The notes: generated from the letters alone by a model not told the origin. Positions 1 to 8,291 are shown, counted from the stretch's first letter. The stretch: 64,000 nt of DNA from Streptomyces sp. STR69 (GCF_024519455.1 NZ_JALJRY010000009.1:153068-217067), one strand, 5' to 3'. A program made the numbers and translations.

Positions 1-1
1 G

Positions 2-658
2 GACTCCGTGCTCGGCCTCGTCGTCACGGACACGCTGTACACCACCCACCCCGACCTGCCCGAAGGCCAACTGGCCAAGCTGCGGGCCGCGGTGGTCAAT
101 TCTCGTGCGCTGGCGGAGGTCGGTCGCGGTCTGGAACTCGGCTCCTTCATCCGGCTCGGCCGGGGCGAAGAGGGCACGGGTGGCCGGGACAAGGCGTCCA
201 TCCTCGCCGACACCCTTGAAGCGGTGATCGGCGCGGTCTATCTCGATCAGGGCCTCGACGCGGCCTCCGAACTGGTGCACCGCCTGTTCGACCCGCTCAT
301 CGAGAAGTCCTCGAACCTCGGTGCCGGCCTGGACTGGAAGACCAGTCTCCAGGAGCTCACCGCGACCGAAGGACTCGGTGTCCCCGAGTACCTGGTCACG
401 GAGACCGGCCCCGATCACGAGAAGACCTTCACTGCTGCCGCCCGCGTCGGAGGCGTCTCGTACGGCACCGGCACCGGCCGCAGCAAGAAGGAGGCGGAGC
501 AGCAGGCCGCCGAGTCCGCCTGGCGGTCCATCCGGGCCGACGCGGACGAGCGGGCCAAGAAGGCGAAGGAGGCGGCCGAACAGGCCGTCGAGGTCGTCGT
601 CGAGGCCGCTGAGCAGCCTGCCGAGGAGAGCGCCGGCCCGTCGTCGGCGTCCGCCTGA
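2..658 (+). CDS. rnc: Ribonuclease III, 3' part (start lies before the window)
   Basis: Double-strand-specific endoribonuclease that processes rRNA precursors and structured mRNAs; in S. coelicolor the gene is also known as absB and affects antibiotic production. The frame is open from base 2 and reads DSVLGLVVTDTLY, the later part of the RNase III signature. The end of the catalytic domain carries ADTLEAVIGAVYLDQG with its acidic metal ligands. A dsRNA-binding domain follows (about residues 107-178 of the visible part, with KKEAEQQAAESAW). The last 40 residues are a Lys/Glu/Ala-rich tail. A strong hairpin follows, then mutM, the usual actinobacterial order. Confidence 0.95.
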   Translation, partial: DSVLGLVVTDTLYTTHPDLPEGQLAKLRAAVVNSRALAEVGRGLELGSFIRLGRGEEGTGGRDKASILADTLEAVIGAVYLDQGLDAASELVHRLFDPLIEKSSNLGAGLDWKTSLQELTATEGLGVPEYLVTETGPDHEKTFTAAARVGGVSYGTGTGRSKKEAEQQAAESAWRSIRADADERAKKAKEAAEQAVEVVVEAAEQPAEESAGPSSASA

Positions 659-672
659 CCGAACAGCGCGAC

Positions 673-707
673 CCGAGCGCCCGTCCCCGAGTGGGGCGGG
701 CGCTCGG
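673..707 (+). terminator. Hairpin between rnc and mutM
   Basis: An 11-bp stem, a one-base bulge and four more G-C pairs close a GAGT loop. There is no T-run, as is common for high-GC terminators. It lies 14 bp after the rnc stop, so it probably ends or attenuates rnc transcription before mutM. Confidence 0.7.
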
Positions 708-737
708 CTCATTCACCCGTGACCAGCAGGGGATGCC

Positions 738-1592
738 ATGCCCGAGTTGCCCGAGGTCGAGGTCGTCCGGCGGGGTCTGGAGCGGTGGGTCGCCCAGCGC
801 ACCGTCAGCGACACCGAGGTACTGCATCCGCGTGCGGTACGACGCCATGTCGCCGGCGCCGACGACTTCGCGCACCGGCTCAAGGGGCATCGCATCGGCA
901 CCCCGAGCCGCCGCGGCAAGTACCTGTGGCTGCCGTTGGAGGAAACTCACCAGGCGGTGCTGGCCCACCTCGGGATGAGCGGTCAACTCCTCGTCCAGCA
1001 GCACGAGTTCCCCGACGAGAAGCACCTGCGCATCCGGGTCCGGTTCGCCGACACGCTCGGTACGGAACTCCGCTTCGTCGACCAACGCACCTTCGGCGGG
1101 CTGTCGTTGCACGACACCACCCCGGACGGGCTGCCGGACGTCATCGCGCACATCGCACGTGACCCCCTGGACCCCTTGTTCGACGACGAGTTGTTCCACC
1201 AGGCGCTGCGCCGCAAGCGCACGACCATCAAACGGGCCCTGCTCGACCAGTCGTTGATCAGCGGAGTCGGCAACATCTATGCGGACGAGGCCCTTTGGCG
1301 GGCCCGCGTCCACTACGAACGCCCGACCGCGACCTTCACCCGCCCGCGCACCGCCGAACTCCTGGGCCACGCACGGGATGTGATGACCGCGGCCCTCGAC
1401 GTGGGCGGCACCAGCTTCGACAGCCTGTACGTCAACGTGAACGGCGAGTCGGGCTACTTCGACCGCTCGCTCGACGCGTACGGCCGCGAGGGTCTGCCGT
1501 GCCGCCGCTGCGGTACGCCGATGAAGCGGCAGGCGTGGATGAACCGGTCGAGCTACTTCTGCCCCAAGTGCCAGAAGCCACCGCGCGGTTAG
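738..1592 (+). CDS. mutM: Formamidopyrimidine-DNA glycosylase (Fpg/MutM)
   Basis: Base-excision repair glycosylase/AP lyase that removes 8-oxoguanine and ring-opened purines. The 284-residue protein has the expected MPELPEVE start, giving the catalytic Pro2 and Glu3 after Met removal. A helix-two-turn-helix (SGVGNIYADEALWRA, around residue 175) follows, then a C-terminal zinc finger with CRRC and CPKC pairs. Length matches the family. It follows rnc in the same orientation and faces the convergent hxlR-type gene. Confidence 0.96.
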   Translation: MPELPEVEVVRRGLERWVAQRTVSDTEVLHPRAVRRHVAGADDFAHRLKGHRIGTPSRRGKYLWLPLEETHQAVLAHLGMSGQLLVQQHEFPDEKHLRIRVRFADTLGTELRFVDQRTFGGLSLHDTTPDGLPDVIAHIARDPLDPLFDDELFHQALRRKRTTIKRALLDQSLISGVGNIYADEALWRARVHYERPTATFTRPRTAELLGHARDVMTAALDVGGTSFDSLYVNVNGESGYFDRSLDAYGREGLPCRRCGTPMKRQAWMNRSSYFCPKCQKPPRG

Positions 1593-1606
1593 CGCCGCAC
1601 AGCGTC

Positions 1607-2008
1607 TCAGAGACCGTCGCGTGTCGCGTCGTAGCGTGTGCGGGCCGCCAGGACGTCGTCCATGCGGCCTTCGACGAAGTCGACGAGTCCCATCAGGCGC
1701 TCGGCGACGCCGTGGCCGAGCGGGGTCAGTTCGTAGTCCACGCGGGGCGGGTTCGTCGGCTGGGCGTCGCGCAGCACCAGGCCGTCGCGCTCCAGCTGGT
1801 GCAGGGTCTGGGAGAGCATCTTCTCGCTCACGCCGTCGACGCGCCGCCGCAGCTCGTTGAAGCGCAGCGAGCCCTCGTGCAGCGCGCACAGGGTGAGTCC
1901 GCCCCAGCGGCCCGTGACGTGCTCCAGGGTGCCTCGGGAGGGACAGGCCTTCGCGAAGACGCTGTACGGGAAGTTCTGCTCCTCCGTACGCTCCTGGGTG
2001 GTGTCCAT
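1607..2008 (-). CDS. HxlR-family winged-helix transcriptional regulator
   Basis: A 133-residue DNA-binding protein of the HxlR (MarR-like) family. It has the family's N-terminal cysteine region (AKACPSRGTLEHVTGRWGGL), then a winged helix: RFNELRRRVDGVSEKMLSQTLHQLERDGLV is the recognition helix plus wing, and VDYELTPLGHGVAERL is typical of the family. Members often respond to redox or electrophile signals through that cysteine; the signal here is unknown. Three copies of a GGTTAG box lie just upstream of its start, so autoregulation is likely. No divergent target gene is present. Confidence 0.9.
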   Translation of the reverse strand: MDTTQERTEEQNFPYSVFAKACPSRGTLEHVTGRWGGLTLCALHEGSLRFNELRRRVDGVSEKMLSQTLHQLERDGLVLRDAQPTNPPRVDYELTPLGHGVAERLMGLVDFVEGRMDDVLAARTRYDATRDGL

Positions 2009-2029
2009 TTCTTCAGCGTACGCGAACGC

Positions 2030-2072
2030 AGCGCTAACCAGAAGGGAGCACTAACCGTTGGTTAGCGCTCCC
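2030..2072. promoter_or_regulatory. Inverted-repeat operator candidate upstream of hxlR gene
   Basis: CTAACC (2051-2056), a 3-bp spacer and GGTTAG (2060-2065) form the core. Outer arms GGGAGC and GCTCCC extend it to a 29-bp palindrome (2044-2072) with one mismatched pair. AGCGCTAACC at 2030-2039 is a further perfect 10-bp inverted match to GGTTAGCGCT at 2060-2069. The boxes end 22 bp before the regulator's ATG, where a promoter would be. The 29-bp palindrome could also terminate the upstream minus-strand gene. Confidence 0.55.
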
Positions 2073-2089
2073 TGTCCTGGCCGGTCGGA

Positions 2090-3337
2090 CTAGTACCCGA
2101 AGTCCTGCGTCCACCACGGACCACCGGTGCCCATGTGCACACCGACGCCCAGGGTCTTGAAGTCGCAGTTCAGGATGTTGGCCTTGTGGCCGGGGCTGTT
2201 CATCCAGGCGTCCATGACCGCGGCGGCGTCCGCCTGGCCGCGGGCGATGTTCTCGCCGCCGAGGTTGGTGATGCCGAGCTTCTCCGCCCGGTCCCAAGGG
2301 GTGGCCCCGCTGGGGTCGGTGTGGTCGAAGAAGTCCTCGTCGGCCATCTGCTGGCTGAAGTTCTCGGCCAGCGTGGTGAGCGAGCTGTTGGCGGCCACCG
2401 GGGTGCAGCCGGCGATCGCCCGCTGCTCGTTGACGAGCTTGAGCACCTCGGCCTCGGCGGCGGCCTCCGCGGAGACCGTCACCGGCGCGTCGGCGGACTG
2501 CGTGGGCGCCGGAGTGGTGGGCTTCGCCGAGGGAGCCTTGGTCGTCGGCTCCTCGGTCGGGGTGGCCGCAGGCTTCTTCGCCGGTGCCTTGGTGGCGGGA
2601 GCCGTGGCGGACTTGGACGGAGCCGCCGACGGGGAGGCCGCGCGGTTCGCGTCACGGCTCGTGGACGAGCCGGAGTCACGGGACTCCGCGCTTCCGGAGG
2701 TGCCGCCCTGCTCGGTCGCCGAGTTGGACGGCGAGCCGGCGGCCTGCACCTTGTCGCTGTTGTTGCCGCCGCCGAGCTTGTAGTTGTCCAGCCCCGGCAT
2801 GGCACCCGCGGCAACCGCGACCGTGCCGATGGCGACGGCCGCGGAGACCCCGAGCAGGCCCGTCTTGACCGGCGTCGCGCTCTTGCGCTTACGGCGGCGG
2901 CCACGGCCCGGGCGTGAACCGTCACCCCGGGAGGAGGCGCCGGCCGCCTCGGGGAAGACCACGGCGTAGTCCTCCTCGCTGGCGAAGAGGTAGGCCTCGC
3001 TCTTCAGCCGGGTGTCGGCCTTCAGGCGGGACTCGGCCCGCAATCGGGCCTCGGACTTCGGAGGTGCCTCGTGGTGCGCCTGAGGCTGGTGACTCGTGTG
3101 AGCCTGGTGGTTCGGGTGGAACTCGGCGGGGCGCTCCGGGTGCAGGTAGGGAGCCATGCCGATCGTGGAGCCGTCCGCCGGGTTCCAGTCGAAGCGGTCG
3201 TTCCGGTCGGAGCGGTCGTTCCAGTCGTACGAGTCGTGCGGGTCGTAGCCGCTCGTGTATGAGCCGTGCGTCTCTGTGACCCCCGTGGCGCGGCTCGTGG
3301 CGGCGCGGCCGGCGGCGGAGCGTCGGTGGCGTCCCAT
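2090..3337 (-). CDS. Membrane-anchored or secreted CAP-domain (SCP/PR-1, YkwD-like) protein
   Basis: A 415-residue protein starting at MGRHRRSAAGRAA; the AAGG upstream of this ATG fits an RBS better than any earlier start. The order is a hydrophilic N-terminus rich in Asp/Asn/Trp/Tyr (DWNDRSDRNDRFDW), a Lys/Arg stretch, one hydrophobic segment (LLGVSAAVAIGTVAVAAGAM), and a long Ala/Ser/Thr/Pro linker. The C-terminal 120 residues form the CAP domain (LVNEQRAIAGC, DHTDPSGATPWDR, GENIARGQ, MDAWMNSPGHKANIL). The CAP domain should lie outside the cell. The biochemical role of bacterial YkwD-type proteins is largely unknown. It is transcribed away from acyP; an 18-bp palindrome lies upstream. Confidence 0.88.
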   Translation of the reverse strand: MGRHRRSAAGRAATSRATGVTETHGSYTSGYDPHDSYDWNDRSDRNDRFDWNPADGSTIGMAPYLHPERPAEFHPNHQAHTSHQPQAHHEAPPKSEARLRAESRLKADTRLKSEAYLFASEEDYAVVFPEAAGASSRGDGSRPGRGRRRKRKSATPVKTGLLGVSAAVAIGTVAVAAGAMPGLDNYKLGGGNNSDKVQAAGSPSNSATEQGGTSGSAESRDSGSSTSRDANRAASPSAAPSKSATAPATKAPAKKPAATPTEEPTTKAPSAKPTTPAPTQSADAPVTVSAEAAAEAEVLKLVNEQRAIAGCTPVAANSSLTTLAENFSQQMADEDFFDHTDPSGATPWDRAEKLGITNLGGENIARGQADAAAVMDAWMNSPGHKANILNCDFKTLGVGVHMGTGGPWWTQDFGY

Positions 3338-3385
3338 GTCCTTGCCTTTCGTCCTTGCGGTCAACTCGTCCGTGCGGTGACCCAG

Positions 3386-3403
3386 CTCACTCGATCGAGT
3401 GAG
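3386..3403. promoter_or_regulatory. 18-bp perfect palindrome between CAP-protein gene and acyP
   Basis: CTCACTCGATCGAGTGAG is its own reverse complement. It lies 48 bp upstream of the CAP-protein start and about 90 bp before acyP. The flank is A/T-rich for this genome (TTTCATATGA follows). Position and symmetry suggest an operator; the protein that binds is unknown. Confidence 0.45.
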
Positions 3404-3492
3404 TTTCATATGAGATTCATTGGGGCGGACGGTACCGCATGGCGGGTGGGGAGCAAGTGCCCGGAGAGACATTGGCCGGTTAGGTTGCAGCC

Positions 3493-3774
3493 ATGAGCGA
3501 GGATGTGCGGTTGGTCGCCTGGGTGCGAGGGCGTGTGCAAGGTGTGGGTTTTCGGTGGTTTACCCGTGCCAAGGCTCTGGAGATCGGGGGCCTGAGTGGT
3601 TTTGCTCTCAATTTGGGCGACGGACGCGTGCAAGTGGTCGCGGAGGGATCGCGCGAGGGCTGCGAAGGACTCCTCGGCTGGCTCCAGGGGCACGACACGC
3701 CCGGGCGCGTGGAGGGCGTCACCGAGATCTGGGACACACCTCGCGGCGGCTACGACGGCTTCGCGATCCGCTGA
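3493..3774 (+). CDS. acyP: Acylphosphatase
   Basis: A 93-residue enzyme that hydrolyses carboxyl-phosphate anhydrides. The family signature GRVQGVGFRWFTR gives the catalytic Arg, and GFALNLGDGRVQVVAEG gives the catalytic Asn and the second signature. The length is standard. A TAGGTT hexamer (3481-3486) sits six bases before the ATG and there is no clear Shine-Dalgarno, so a very short leader or leaderless mRNA is possible. Adjacent to smc, as in other Streptomyces. Confidence 0.95.
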   Translation: MSEDVRLVAWVRGRVQGVGFRWFTRAKALEIGGLSGFALNLGDGRVQVVAEGSREGCEGLLGWLQGHDTPGRVEGVTEIWDTPRGGYDGFAIR

Positions 3775-4165
3775 GCACATTCTGCGAAAAGGTGTAAAGC
3801 GGCCCTGACGGAAGCGGAGGGACATGCCACCTGCACCTGCCCACAGCAGAAAGAGCCTGGTGGTTGCCAAGAACGACTCGCTCTGGCAGGCTCCGCACCT
3901 AAGGATGATCGCCAGTCCCGTCAGGCCCCGCAGGAGCCGTAGCGCCGCCCGGTCAGGGCCGCGCACCCCCGGGTCGCCGCCAATACGGGGCGTGATCGTG
4001 TTGACCGTCAAACATTTTGGTGAGACGCTGAAAACCCCGCGCACCTTAGCTGTTTGGCATGGAAGAACAGCAGAGAAACCCTCGAGTGTGTCAAGCATCG
4101 CGGGTGCGATTCCCTCACGACCCACACCGCTTCGGTCGGTCACTCAGTGTGGAGGACCATCCATC
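3775..4165. other. 391-bp intergenic region upstream of the small coiled-coil gene
   Basis: No convincing gene on either strand. Around 4003-4013 is TTGACCGTCAA, which is palindromic and could double as a -35 element. Near the 3' end CCACAC (4122-4127) can pair with GTGTGG (4147-4152), partly covering the GGAGG ribosome-binding site at 4151-4155, so a structured leader is possible. The frame of the downstream 66-residue protein stays open back to 3824, but that extension is Arg/Pro/Ser-rich with no recognisable domain. Confidence 0.4.
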
Positions 4166-4366
4166 ATGGCAAAGGCGCTTCTCGGTTACGTCGGCGGCTC
4201 CGACCCGCGACTCCTCGCCGAGATGCGACGGCTCCAGCAGCGCGTCCAGGACCTGGAATCCGAGCTCGTACGGATCCAGGAAGAGAACGACGCGCTGACG
4301 GCTGCCGCAACTCACGATTCGCTTCTCGAGCTCGACGCACGCCAGGCGGAGCCCGCGCTCACCTGA
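4166..4366 (+). CDS. Small coiled-coil protein, 66 residues, unknown function
   Basis: Not recognised as a named family. The ATG has a good GGAGGACC ribosome-binding site at 4151-4158. After MAKALLGYVGGSDPR, residues 16-45 (RLLAEMRRLQQRVQDLESEL...) form heptads with Leu/Val at a/d positions, so a helical coiled coil is likely, followed by an acidic C-terminus. A strong terminator 70 bp later isolates the gene from smc. Codon use matches its neighbours. Possibly a DNA- or division-associated oligomeric helper, but there is no direct evidence for that. Confidence 0.8.
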   Translation: MAKALLGYVGGSDPRLLAEMRRLQQRVQDLESELVRIQEENDALTAAATHDSLLELDARQAEPALT

Positions 4367-4435
4367 TCACTGCACCGCATCATGACAAGCAGTGGTTGGG
4401 CGGCCTGCATCAACCGCTAAGTTGTCAGAGTTTGC

Positions 4436-4467
4436 AAGGGACGCTTCGGCGTCCCTTCTTTCTTTCC
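4436..4467 (+). terminator. Intrinsic terminator with TTCG tetraloop and pyrimidine tail
   Basis: The 9-bp perfect stem AAGGGACGC/GCGTCCCTT closes on TTCG, the extra-stable C(UUCG)G tetraloop in RNA. CTTTCTTTCC follows. It is the most canonical rho-independent terminator in the window and ends transcription before smc. Confidence 0.9.
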
Positions 4468-4582
4468 CCCGCAAGCCTCCACCCTCTTTAACGTTTGGTG
4501 TGCCCTGCACGTTCAAGGGCGAAACCGCGGGGAACCGGACGTTCATGGAGAGAGCGAGCAGCGGAAGGTAGAGTCCAGCGCC

Positions 4583-7500
4583 GTGCACCTCAAGGCCCTG
4601 ACCCTGCGCGGGTTCAAGTCGTTCGCCTCGGCGACCACGCTCCGGTTCGAGCCGGGGATCACGTGCGTCGTCGGTCCGAACGGCTCGGGCAAGTCCAATG
4701 TCGTGGACGCGCTCAGCTGGGTCATGGGCGAACAGGGCGCCAAGTCGCTGCGCGGCGGCAAGATGGAGGACGTCATCTTCGCCGGCACCACCGGCCGCCC
4801 CCCGCTGGGCCGCGCCGAGGTGTCCCTGACCATCGACAACTCCGACGGGGCGCTGCCCATCGAGTACGCCGAGGTCACCATCACGCGGATCATGTTCCGC
4901 AACGGCGGCAGCGAGTACCAGATCAACGGCGACACATGTCGCCTCCTCGACATCCAGGAACTCCTCTCCGACTCCGGCATCGGCCGCGAGATGCACGTCA
5001 TCGTCGGCCAGGGCCAGCTCGACTCCGTCCTGCACGCCGACCCCATGGGCCGCCGCGCCTTCATCGAGGAAGCGGCCGGCGTCCTCAAGCACCGCAAGCG
5101 CAAGGAGAAGGCGCTGCGGAAACTGGACGCGATGCAGGCCAACCTCGCGCGCGTGCAGGACCTCACGGACGAACTCCGGCGCCAGCTCAAGCCCTTGGGC
5201 CGCCAGGCGGCGGTCGCGCGCAGGGCCGCCGTAATCCAGGCGGACCTCCGCGACGCCCGCCTCCGCCTGCTCGCCGACGATCTCGTACGGCTCCGCCAGG
5301 CGCTGAACACCGAGATCGCCGACGAGGCCGCGCTGAAGGAACGCAAGGAAGCCGCCGAACTGGAGCTGCGCAAGGCGCTCCAGCGCGAAGGGCTCCTGGA
5401 GGACGAGGTACGGCAGCTCACCCCGCGACTCCAGCGCGCCCAGCAGACCTGGTACGAGCTGTCCCAGCTGGCCGAGCGGGTACGCGGCACGATCTCACTG
5501 GCCGACGCCCGCGTGAAGAGCGCGACCTCGGCGCCGCCCGAGGAAAGACGGGGGCGCGACCCCGAGGACATGGAGCGCGAGGCCGCCCGGATCCGCGAGC
5601 AGGAGGCCGAGTTGGAAGCGGCCCTGGAGGCGGCCGAGCACGCCCTGGAGGACACGGTCGCCCACCGCTCCGATCTGGAGCGTGAACTCACCGCCGAGGA
5701 ACGGCGGTTGAAGGACCTGGCGCGCTCCATCGCCGACCGCCGCGAGGGCCTCGCCCGGCTCAACGGCCAGGTCAACGCGGCCCGTTCGCGCGCCGCCTCC
5801 GCCCAGGCGGAGATCGACCGCCTCGCCTCCGCCCGCGACGAGGCCCAGGAACGGGCAACGGCCGCACAGGAGGAGTACGAGACACTCCAGGCCGAGGTCG
5901 ACGGCCTCGACGCGGGAGACGAGGAACTCTCCGAGCAGCACAGGGCGGCCCGGGCCGCACTGTCGGAGGCGGAAGCCGCCCAGTCCGCCGCCCGCGAGGC
6001 GTCCACAGCCGCAGAACGCCAACGCGCCGCCACCCAGGCCCGCCGCGACGCACTGGCACTGGGCCTACGGCGGAAGGACGGCACGGGGATACTGCTCGGC
6101 GCCCGGGACCGCCTCACGGGCCTGCTGGGCCCGGCGGCGGAACTGCTGACGGTGACCCCGGGCCATGAGGTGGCGCTCGCCGCCGCCTTCGGCGCGGCGG
6201 CGGACGCGATCGCCGTGACGACACCGTCCTCGGCGGCCGACGCGATCAGACTGCTGCGCAAACAGGACGGCGGCAGGGCAGCGCTGTTGCTGGCAGGGGG
6301 CGTTGACCATTCGACGCCGACCACTGAGGCGCCCTGTAGGGGCGCGGGGAACGGCGCGACCAGCCACGACGCACCCGCAGCCGCCCAGCAACCCTTCGCG
6401 GCAGATCTCGTCCGCGCCCCCGCAGACCTCATGCCCGCAGTCCGCCGCCTCCTTCACAACATCGTCGTCGTGGACACCCTCGAAGACGCCGAGCAACTCG
6501 TATATACGCACCCGGAGTTGACAGCGGTAACCGCCGAAGGCGACCTCCTCGGCGCCCACTTCGCCCACGGTGGCTCCGCCGGCGCCCCCAGCCTCCTCGA
6601 AGTCCAGGCCTCCGTGGACGAAGCCGCCGCCGAACTGGAAGAACTGGCCGTCCGCTGCGAGGAGTTGACCGGCGCCCAGCAGTCCGCAGCCGAGCGCCGC
6701 AAGGAATGCGCCGCGCTGGTAGAGGAGTTGGGGGAGCGGCGGCGGGTCGCAGAGCGCGAGAAGTCGGCCGTAGCGCAGCAGTTGGGACGGCTGGCCGGGC
6801 AGGCGCGTGGGGCCGCGGGTGAGGCGGAACGGTCCGCCGCTGCTGCCGCACGGGCGCAGGACGCGCTCGACAAGGCGGTGGAAGAGGCTGAAGTGCTGGC
6901 TGAACGGCTGGCTGTGGCCGAGGAGTTGCCGGTTGAGGAGGAGCCCGATACCTCCGTGCGGGATCGGCTTGCCGCTGATGGGGCCAACGCCCGGCAGACC
7001 GAGATGGAGGCGCGGCTTCAGGTCCGTACGCACGAGGAGCGGGTCAAGGGGCTTGCCGGGCGGGCCGATTCGCTGGACCGGGGAGCCCGCGCGGAGCGTG
7101 AGGCGCGGGCGCGGGCGGAGCAGCGGCTCGCGCGGCTGCGGCATGAGGCCGCTGTGGCGGAGGCCGTTGCCTTCGGGGCGCGGCAACTGCTTGCCCATGT
7201 CGAGGTGTCCCTCGGCCGTGCGGACGCGGAGCGCACCGCCGCCGATGCCGCCAAGGCACGGCGGGAACAGGAGCTGACCGCCGCCCGTAATCAGGGGCGT
7301 GACCTCAAGGGCGAGCTCGACAAGCTGACGGATTCGGTGCACCGGGGTGAGGTGCTCGGTGCCGAGAAGCGGATGCGGATCGAGCAGTTGGAGACCAAGG
7401 CGCTGGAGGAGTTGGGGGTGGAGCCTGCGGGGCTGATCGAGGAGTACGGGCCGCATCAGCTCGTGCCGCCCTCGCTCGCCGCCGAGGGCGAGGTGCTGCC

Positions 7501-8188
7501 GGAGGACCCGGAGGACCCGCGCAACCAGCCCCGTACGTTCCACCGTGCCGAGCAGGAGAAGCGGCTCAAGTCGGCCGAACGGGCCTACCAGCAGCTGGGA
7601 AAGGTGAACCCCCTCGCGCTGGAGGAGTTCGCGGCGCTGGAGGAGCGGCACAAGTTCCTCAGCGAGCAGTTGGAGGACCTGAAGAAGACCCGTGCCGACC
7701 TGCTTCAAGTGGTGAAGGAGGTCGACGAGCGCGTCGAGCAGGTCTTCACCGAGGCGTACCGGGACACGGCCCTCCAGTTCGAGGGTGTCTTCAGCCGGCT
7801 GTTCCCGGGTGGCGAGGGACGGCTGATCCTGACCGATCCCGACAACATGCTGACCACGGGTGTCGATGTGGAGGCCCGTCCGCCGGGCAAGAAGGTCAAG
7901 CGGCTCTCCCTGCTCTCCGGCGGGGAGCGGTCTCTCACCGCGGTGGCGCTGCTGGTGTCGATCTTCAAGGCGCGGCCCAGCCCGTTCTATGTGATGGACG
8001 AGGTCGAGGCGGCGCTCGACGACACCAACCTGCAGCGGCTGATCCGGATCATGCAGGAGCTGCAGGAGGCCTCGCAGCTGATCGTGATCACTCACCAGAA
8101 ACGCACGATGGAGGTCGCCGACGCGTTGTACGGCGTCTCCATGCAGGGCGACGGGGTCTCGAAGGTCATCTCCCAGCGCCTTCGCTAG
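4583..8188 (+). CDS. smc: Chromosome segregation/condensation protein SMC
   Basis: A 1201-residue ABC-type ATPase that, with ScpA and ScpB, extrudes DNA loops and organises sister chromosomes. Order: N-terminal head with Walker A GPNGSGKSN (31-39) and Q-loop; first coiled coil (about 165-490); hinge (about 495-680, GILLGARDRLTGLLGPAAELL to EGDLLGAHFAHGG); return coiled coil; C-terminal head with signature LLSGGERSLTAVALL (about 1110) and Walker B FYVMDEVEAALDD. GTG start, MHLKALTLRGFKSF. Odd: the hinge contains about 20 residues (near 582-601) encoded by a copy of a dispersed intergenic hairpin repeat. The frame is intact. Confidence 0.97.
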   Translation: MHLKALTLRGFKSFASATTLRFEPGITCVVGPNGSGKSNVVDALSWVMGEQGAKSLRGGKMEDVIFAGTTGRPPLGRAEVSLTIDNSDGALPIEYAEVTITRIMFRNGGSEYQINGDTCRLLDIQELLSDSGIGREMHVIVGQGQLDSVLHADPMGRRAFIEEAAGVLKHRKRKEKALRKLDAMQANLARVQDLTDELRRQLKPLGRQAAVARRAAVIQADLRDARLRLLADDLVRLRQALNTEIADEAALKERKEAAELELRKALQREGLLEDEVRQLTPRLQRAQQTWYELSQLAERVRGTISLADARVKSATSAPPEERRGRDPEDMEREAARIREQEAELEAALEAAEHALEDTVAHRSDLERELTAEERRLKDLARSIADRREGLARLNGQVNAARSRAASAQAEIDRLASARDEAQERATAAQEEYETLQAEVDGLDAGDEELSEQHRAARAALSEAEAAQSAAREASTAAERQRAATQARRDALALGLRRKDGTGILLGARDRLTGLLGPAAELLTVTPGHEVALAAAFGAAADAIAVTTPSSAADAIRLLRKQDGGRAALLLAGGVDHSTPTTEAPCRGAGNGATSHDAPAAAQQPFAADLVRAPADLMPAVRRLLHNIVVVDTLEDAEQLVYTHPELTAVTAEGDLLGAHFAHGGSAGAPSLLEVQASVDEAAAELEELAVRCEELTGAQQSAAERRKECAALVEELGERRRVAEREKSAVAQQLGRLAGQARGAAGEAERSAAAAARAQDALDKAVEEAEVLAERLAVAEELPVEEEPDTSVRDRLAADGANARQTEMEARLQVRTHEERVKGLAGRADSLDRGARAEREARARAEQRLARLRHEAAVAEAVAFGARQLLAHVEVSLGRADAERTAADAAKARREQELTAARNQGRDLKGELDKLTDSVHRGEVLGAEKRMRIEQLETKALEELGVEPAGLIEEYGPHQLVPPSLAAEGEVLPEDPEDPRNQPRTFHRAEQEKRLKSAERAYQQLGKVNPLALEEFAALEERHKFLSEQLEDLKKTRADLLQVVKEVDERVEQVFTEAYRDTALQFEGVFSRLFPGGEGRLILTDPDNMLTTGVDVEARPPGKKVKRLSLLSGGERSLTAVALLVSIFKARPSPFYVMDEVEAALDDTNLQRLIRIMQELQEASQLIVITHQKRTMEVADALYGVSMQGDGVSKVISQRLR
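6326..6387 (+). repeat. Dispersed hairpin repeat inserted in frame in smc
   Basis: GCGCCC-TGTAG-GGGCGC (6329-6345), then GGGGAAC and GCGCGACCAGCC. The 28-base core from A6339 to C6364 region matches the complement of the intergenic copy near 12.7 kb with one mismatch. A variant hairpin lies near 39.7 kb. Such elements are usually found between Streptomyces genes; here it encodes part of the SMC hinge. Confidence 0.8.
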
Positions 8189-8222
8189 ACCTCCATGGGC
8201 CTCCATGAACTTCCATCAAGTG

Positions 8223-8235
8223 TTCAAGTCTTGAA
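8223..8235. promoter_or_regulatory. TTCAAG-T-CTTGAA inverted repeat upstream of glcP
   Basis: A perfect 6-bp inverted repeat with a 1-bp spacer, about 195 bp before glcP. CTTGAA recurs at 8304-8309 inside the promoter spacer, and both CTTGAA copies are followed within a few bases by GCAT. It may be a sugar-responsive operator. Confidence 0.4.
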
Positions 8236-8291
8236 TGCATTGCCGTCACCTGCGGCTATCTGTGGCGTCGAAGCTCACAAGAGACCCCCTG

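Noticed and set aside
429..1889. Long antisense frame over rnc and mutM
   Set aside because: Low-complexity Arg/Ala/Val translation only; both forward genes are certain.
3406..4143. 245-codon minus-strand frame over acyP and its 3' region
   Set aside because: It overlaps acyP completely and has no domain or RBS.
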